Shown here piece by piece: positions 60,810-64,000 of a stretch of DNA of 64,000 nucleotides. Position numbers and translations under genes: made by a program. The first letter of the stretch is position 1. Each line of letters opens with the position of its first letter. This stretch comes from Rhodoplanes sp049284695. GTDB taxonomy: Bacteria; Pseudomonadota; Alphaproteobacteria; Rhizobiales; Xanthobacteraceae. Under the pieces are notes generated by a model. That model saw nothing but the letters and a program-made list of their open reading frames with translations. It was not told the DNA's origin and made no database searches. The DNA is taken from positions 13,094 to 77,093 of the forward strand of contig JBAPYK010000024.1 in assembly GCA_049284695.1 (NCBI GenBank), given 5' to 3'.

Positions 60810-61292
60810 CCGTCCCTGATCCGACCACAATAACGGTCTTTCGGGCGCTGCGCTTTTGCGAAGTCACTCGTTCCGGAGGCGCGGACTGTCCTGCTCTTCG
60901 GGCCGCCGCTGTCGGCATGGTGCGGGTCGTCGGAATCGAACCGACACTCCGTGCAGAAGACGATTTCGAGCTTGGCAATTGGCGCTATCGTATTCCTATC
61001 CGGCGGCACGATAAAGTGCGCTATCAGCCTGTCAGCTCTGGCATTTCAGCCGTCGCGGCCAAATCCGTTCCTAGCCGGACCCGCGAGGAAACCGGCTGCC
61101 CGGTGGCTCCTAGTTGGCTCCTGGCATCCCGGGTAGGAATGGAGCCCCCCGATGCCTAAGGTTAAGCTTACGAAGACCGCCGTTGAGGCCGCTCACGCTG
61201 TGTACCTCGCGGTGCTCTGCACGCTTCGATGACCGAGGTAGACCGCATCGCCGATTTTTTTTCGCCACGTCATCGGCGTAGGTAACCCCCGC
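60810..61292. other. region with decayed DUF2235 5' end and tRNA-like fragment
   Basis: About 480 bases. It holds the out-of-frame remnant of the DUF2235 N-terminus and a 28-base tRNA-like 3' end at 60918-60945 (listed separately). The rest has no supported gene. A TraX-like gene starts at its right end. Confidence 0.45.
60918..60945 (-). other. tRNA 3'-end-like fragment (T-arm, acceptor, CCA)
   Basis: On the minus strand: GTCGG-TTCGATT-CCGAC forms a perfect T-arm with the canonical TTCGATT loop, followed by GACCCGC, discriminator A and CCA. No anticodon arm or D-arm can be drawn upstream. A GCGGGTC that could pair with GACCCGC lies 133 bases upstream (61078-61084), too far for a tRNA. It is therefore a 3'-half fragment, as left when an integrating element carries or duplicates a tRNA end. 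Confidence 0.55.
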
Positions 61293-62195
61293 ATGACGGG
61301 GGTCCGCAGCACCATCAGGCCAGTGAACACACAAATGCACGACGCCACGCGTTCGACGAGCTCACCGCATCGGAATTCGTGCGCACTTCACGCCGTCGAC
61401 AACACCGACTGGTTGAAAACCGCCGCAATCATCTTGGTCGCGGTTGACCACTTCGGCCATTTCTTCATGGAAGACGATAAGTGGTGGAGCGTTTTTGGAC
61501 GCCCAGCGGCTCCGACGTTCTTCTTCCTTATGGGCTACGCACAGACCCGGACCGTCCCGCTCCACTGGATCTGGCTCGGCGTCATTCTGACCCTGCTCAA
61601 CAGCTGGAACGCCGACTGGACCTGGGTGACACCGAACATTCTATTGAGTCTCGCGCTCGTCCGCTTTGCCCGTCCCTATGTGCAAATTCTTGTGCATCGT
61701 TACGGCTGGTTCGCTTTCGCCCTCCTCGTCTGCACGCTTATCGCGGTGCTGCCGATCGCGGGGAAGATCGTCGATTACGGCGCGGAAGGATGGCTGTGGG
61801 CGCTGTTCGGCTTATACCAGCGCATGTATGTCGACGGCAGATCAGTCGCCGACGCCGACGGCGCAGCCCAAACCTCACCACCGCCTGGGCACGGGGTAAC
61901 AGGGAACTTGGGCCTAATGCGCCTGCTGGCCTGCATTGTCGCCGCGGTCGTCTACGTCTGGCAAGAACAAGGGGAATACTCGTTTCCTCAGGTCCATTTC
62001 GCCGCCTTCATTCTCGGCGTCTGCATTCTGTCCCTTGGCCTGTTTCTGTTCCGGCGCGGGCCGAGCCGCATCCAACCGCCAGAGCCCATGGCCGGCGCCC
62101 TGCGCTTCATCGGCCGGCACACTCTGGAAATCTATGCCATCCAGCTTGCCGGCTTCGAACTCATTATAAAGTTGATGCCCGATCTCGCACCCTGA
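61293..62195 (+). CDS. TraX-like multi-pass membrane protein
   Basis: A 300-residue integral membrane protein with about eight to nine helices. After a hydrophilic 40-residue lead it shows the TraX-type pattern WLKTAAIILVAVDHFGHFF and GRPAAPTFFFLMGYAQTR, and a final RHTLEIYAIQLAGFELI. The real start may be the ATG at 61335. TraX-type proteins are related to acyltransferases (pilin acetylation); catalytic residues are not obvious here. There is a 418-base gap to the next gene. Confidence 0.72.
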   Translation: MTGVRSTIRPVNTQMHDATRSTSSPHRNSCALHAVDNTDWLKTAAIILVAVDHFGHFFMEDDKWWSVFGRPAAPTFFFLMGYAQTRTVPLHWIWLGVILTLLNSWNADWTWVTPNILLSLALVRFARPYVQILVHRYGWFAFALLVCTLIAVLPIAGKIVDYGAEGWLWALFGLYQRMYVDGRSVADADGAAQTSPPPGHGVTGNLGLMRLLACIVAAVVYVWQEQGEYSFPQVHFAAFILGVCILSLGLFLFRRGPSRIQPPEPMAGALRFIGRHTLEIYAIQLAGFELIIKLMPDLAP

Positions 62196-62613
62196 CCCAA
62201 CACCGAACCAGATTGCATACCGCCACGCAACACGGGAAACCCCGATCGGTGGCTGGGCGTGCCAGCCAACCGGATTCCCGCGAGGGACAGGCCGGGCTGC
62301 TTGGGGTGCGAAGGGGTCCGTAAGACCGATCCCACAGCCGGCGACCTCTGCAGGAGCGGTTTGCGTTCCTGGGATAGGGCTTCGGACGGTACTATTCGCC
62401 GAAGACGGGGCGTGCCCATCTATGCCCGCAACCGTCGGAGGCGAGCGTGAAGCGGGTGATCGGTAAAATCCGACACGCGACTGCACGGAATGTGCTGCGG
62501 CTGAGTGCCGAGGAGATGGTGACGGGGCAAACGCCGCTGCCTCACACCGGATGCTACGCCTGAGCGGGCCTATCGGGATTTTCGAGACAGATTGTAAAAG
62601 TCGCGAGTTAGGA
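62196..62613. other. intergenic region, no supported gene
   Basis: About 420 bases between the TraX-like and transporter genes. Small open frames on both strands have no motifs or ribosome sites. The ATG at 62614 is preceded by an AGTTAGGA weak site, so the transporter promoter should lie here. Confidence 0.4.
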
Positions 62614-63852
62614 ATGGCTGAAACTAAATTAGGCGAGGGCGAGACCCCCCATTCTGCCGGGCGCTGGGCGTTTTTGATTGGAGCCGGCACCTTCGCTACC
62701 ACCCTGGCCCAATCGTCCGACTTGGCGCTGCCGCTGCGCAATCTGCTAACAGAGGAGTTGAAGGAACCGTTGCGTGCGACATCGCTGTTTTTCGCGATCG
62801 TTGCTGTTCCCTGGTATTTCAAAATAGTGGTCGGCCTCCTCTCAGACAGCATTCCGCTCTTCGGCACAAGGCGGCGCCACTATCTTCTCGTGAGCGCCAC
62901 CCTTGCCGGAGGGCTTTGGCTTTCGGCGGGATACATCCCGCGCTCTTATCTTTCGTTGTTAGCAACTTTTTTCGCAATGGAGGCAATGCTTGTTGTTGGC
63001 AGCACAATAGTCGGCGGGCTGCTCGTCGAGGCTGGACAACGGCTCGGAGCCGCCGGTCAACTGGTCGCGGCTCGCATCTTCGTCGAAACGACTTGCACCA
63101 TAATCGCGGGACCCGTCGCTGGGGCCCTTGCCGGAGTGCCGTTTTCTATGGCCGCTGTGGTCGGCGGACTCATCGCCTTTTCAATGGCTCCCATAGTGTT
63201 CATCTTGCTCAAAGAACCCGCCACCGCGACGTATGAGGTTTCGGCCATCGCCGATGTCTATCGCGAGCTGCGCGGAATCCTTGGTTCGCGTGCACTTTGG
63301 GTGGCGGCCGTATTTCTGCTCATCGCCGCCGTGCCGCAAGCTTTTCCTACCGTACTGTGGGACTATCAGAAGCACGTGCTTAAGTTTGATGACATGACGA
63401 TTGGATATCTTCTTGCCGCGGAAGGAGCTGGCGGCGTTTTGGCGTCAATTGTTTACCGCTGGGTCTATGCGCGACTGCGACTTCGTTATCTTCTGGCGAT
63501 CGGGATCCTCTGTAGCGCTTTGGGCTCAATTGGCTTCCTTTTCTATCGATCGGTTCCGACCGCTATTGCCATCGACACCGCTAATGGATTTCTGACGACG
63601 CTGTGGGTATTGGCAATGATGGAAACCGCGGTCTGGGTTACGCCGAGACGAGCCGCTGCGGCGGGTTTCGCATTGCTCATGAGTGCAGTGAACGTCGGCG
63701 CCGCAATCGGCGACGTCTTGGCCTCGAGCTTAGTTGACGGGCGTGTGGTCGGCTTCGTCGGCATCGTGGTGCTTTATTCCGGCGCCACGGTGGTTATCTT
63801 GGCTATTGTGCCGCTTCTGCCCGGGGCGTTCTTCACCCGCCGCGGCGGCTGA
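62614..63852 (+). CDS. MFS-type transporter of the BT1/folate-biopterin (FBT) class
   Basis: A 412-residue membrane transporter with about twelve helices; ATG 62614 is preferred over the open frame to 62551 because a ribosome site is nearby. The first half has the BT1-like segment FFAIVAVPWYFKIVVGLLSDSIPLFGTRRRHYLLVSA. The helices are well spaced to the end (FFTRRGG). BT1/FBT proteins carry folates or pterins, but bacterial members may carry other small acids. It is the last complete gene; the window ends 148 bases later. Confidence 0.85.
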   Translation: MAETKLGEGETPHSAGRWAFLIGAGTFATTLAQSSDLALPLRNLLTEELKEPLRATSLFFAIVAVPWYFKIVVGLLSDSIPLFGTRRRHYLLVSATLAGGLWLSAGYIPRSYLSLLATFFAMEAMLVVGSTIVGGLLVEAGQRLGAAGQLVAARIFVETTCTIIAGPVAGALAGVPFSMAAVVGGLIAFSMAPIVFILLKEPATATYEVSAIADVYRELRGILGSRALWVAAVFLLIAAVPQAFPTVLWDYQKHVLKFDDMTIGYLLAAEGAGGVLASIVYRWVYARLRLRYLLAIGILCSALGSIGFLFYRSVPTAIAIDTANGFLTTLWVLAMMETAVWVTPRRAAAAGFALLMSAVNVGAAIGDVLASSLVDGRVVGFVGIVVLYSGATVVILAIVPLLPGAFFTRRGG

Positions 63853-64000
63853 GCCCCGTTGGCATCCCTGACACTAAGGAGCTCGACGGTTTCCTGCAGT
63901 TTCACAGCTTCGAGAACATAATGCTGAAGGTGAAGCGAACCCACATCCACGACGGCCGCGCCGTCACCTTCGTGGCTCCGCTGTATTTGATTTAGTTTGG
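63853..64000 (+). other. window end, possible short coding tail
   Basis: In one frame 63857-63994 reads VGIPDTKELDGFLQFHSFEN, then IMLKVKRTHIHDGRAVTFVA and ends PLYLI with a TAG stop, with good GC3 bias. There is no start of its own (it begins inside the transporter gene in another frame), so it may be a decayed gene end. It is noted rather than called. Confidence 0.2.

Noticed and set aside
60575..61084. Circularly permuted tmRNA or intron-containing tRNA
   Set aside because: The GCGGGTC/GACCCGC closing pair exists, but no D-arm, anticodon arm or recognisable ANDN-type tag is present in the 133 bases between them.
60917..61159. 80-codon plus-strand open frame starting MVRVVGIEPT
   Set aside because: It begins in the reverse complement of a tRNA-like 3' end. 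Open frames with this kind of start are well-known artefacts of tRNA ends, not proteins.
1..64000. CRISPR array or cas genes
   Set aside because: No regularly spaced short direct repeats and no Cas-like proteins were seen.
1..64000. General-stress EcfG promoters (GGAAC-N16-18-CGTT)
   Set aside because: Checked by eye upstream of about eight genes, including the GH13, AGE, CHRD, GH63 and membrane-protein genes. No correctly spaced pair was found, but this was not an exhaustive search.

Overview
The window is high-GC DNA with strong GC bias at third codon positions, so long antisense shadow frames are common. The gene content points to an alphaproteobacterium of the order Hyphomicrobiales, probably a Bradyrhizobium/Rhodopseudomonas-like or Xanthobacteraceae-like soil bacterium. 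The evidence is homospermidine synthase with a lone type III ornithine decarboxylase, a stand-alone acetoacetyl-CoA reductase, AtzG/AtzE/HpxZ ureide genes, tolQRAB and rhizobial-style dispersed intergenic repeats. The organism assignment is inference; there is no rRNA in the window.

Layout. 0-2.2 kb: glycogen branching enzyme glgB. 2.5-3.8 kb: a small secreted protein, a frameshifted IS481-type transposase remnant and an operator-like palindrome. 3.8-13.7 kb: a nitrogen-scavenging locus made of a Tat-exported family 5 solute-binding protein, two DppB/DppC-type permeases, a fused double ATPase, AtzG-like, AtzE-like and HpxZ-like proteins, a GntR regulator, and a convergent allophanate hydrolase. 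14-16 kb: small membrane and small unknown proteins and a LuxR-type regulator whose receiver has lost its phosphorylatable Asp. 16.6-22.7 kb: phaB, a polysaccharide deacetylase with a GT2 glycosyltransferase, a secreted Kazal-domain protein, a CHRD protein and a GNAT-like protein. 23-28.9 kb: a compact minus-strand operon GH63-like glucosidase > glucose-1-dehydrogenase-like SDR > MIP channel > GMC oxidoreductase. 28.9-33.1 kb: polyamine locus (ornithine decarboxylase, GNAT, homospermidine synthase) ending in a VanX-like dipeptidase. 34-38.4 kb: tolQ-tolR-tolA-tolB without pal beside it. 38.7-40.2 kb: a polytopic membrane protein. 40.3-43.4 kb: a radical SAM gene whose last 334 bp are repeated directly on the far side of an AT-richer, three-domain, wall-hydrolase-like gene, which looks like single-crossover insertion of a small DNA circle. 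43.7-46 kb: small protein, patatin and periplasmic protein. 46.3-57.1 kb: eight co-directional genes (GH13 branching-like enzyme, EthD-like, muconolactone-isomerase/SnoaL-like, ankyrin, AGE-family epimerase, two DJ-1/PfpI proteins, benzoylformate-decarboxylase-like ThDP enzyme), which I do not recognise as any described pathway. 57-64 kb: chromate transporter, 2H phosphoesterase, a decayed DUF2235 (Tle-like) gene beside a tRNA 3'-end-like fragment, a TraX-like membrane protein and a BT1/FBT-type transporter.

Functionally, the window joins carbohydrate storage and breakdown (glgB, GH63, GH13, SDR and GMC oxidation), nitrogen recovery from ureide- or biuret-like compounds, polyamine synthesis and envelope maintenance. 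The strongest candidates for something undescribed are the 46.3-57.1 kb enzyme cluster and the 2.15-kb insertion unit at 40.36-42.85 kb.
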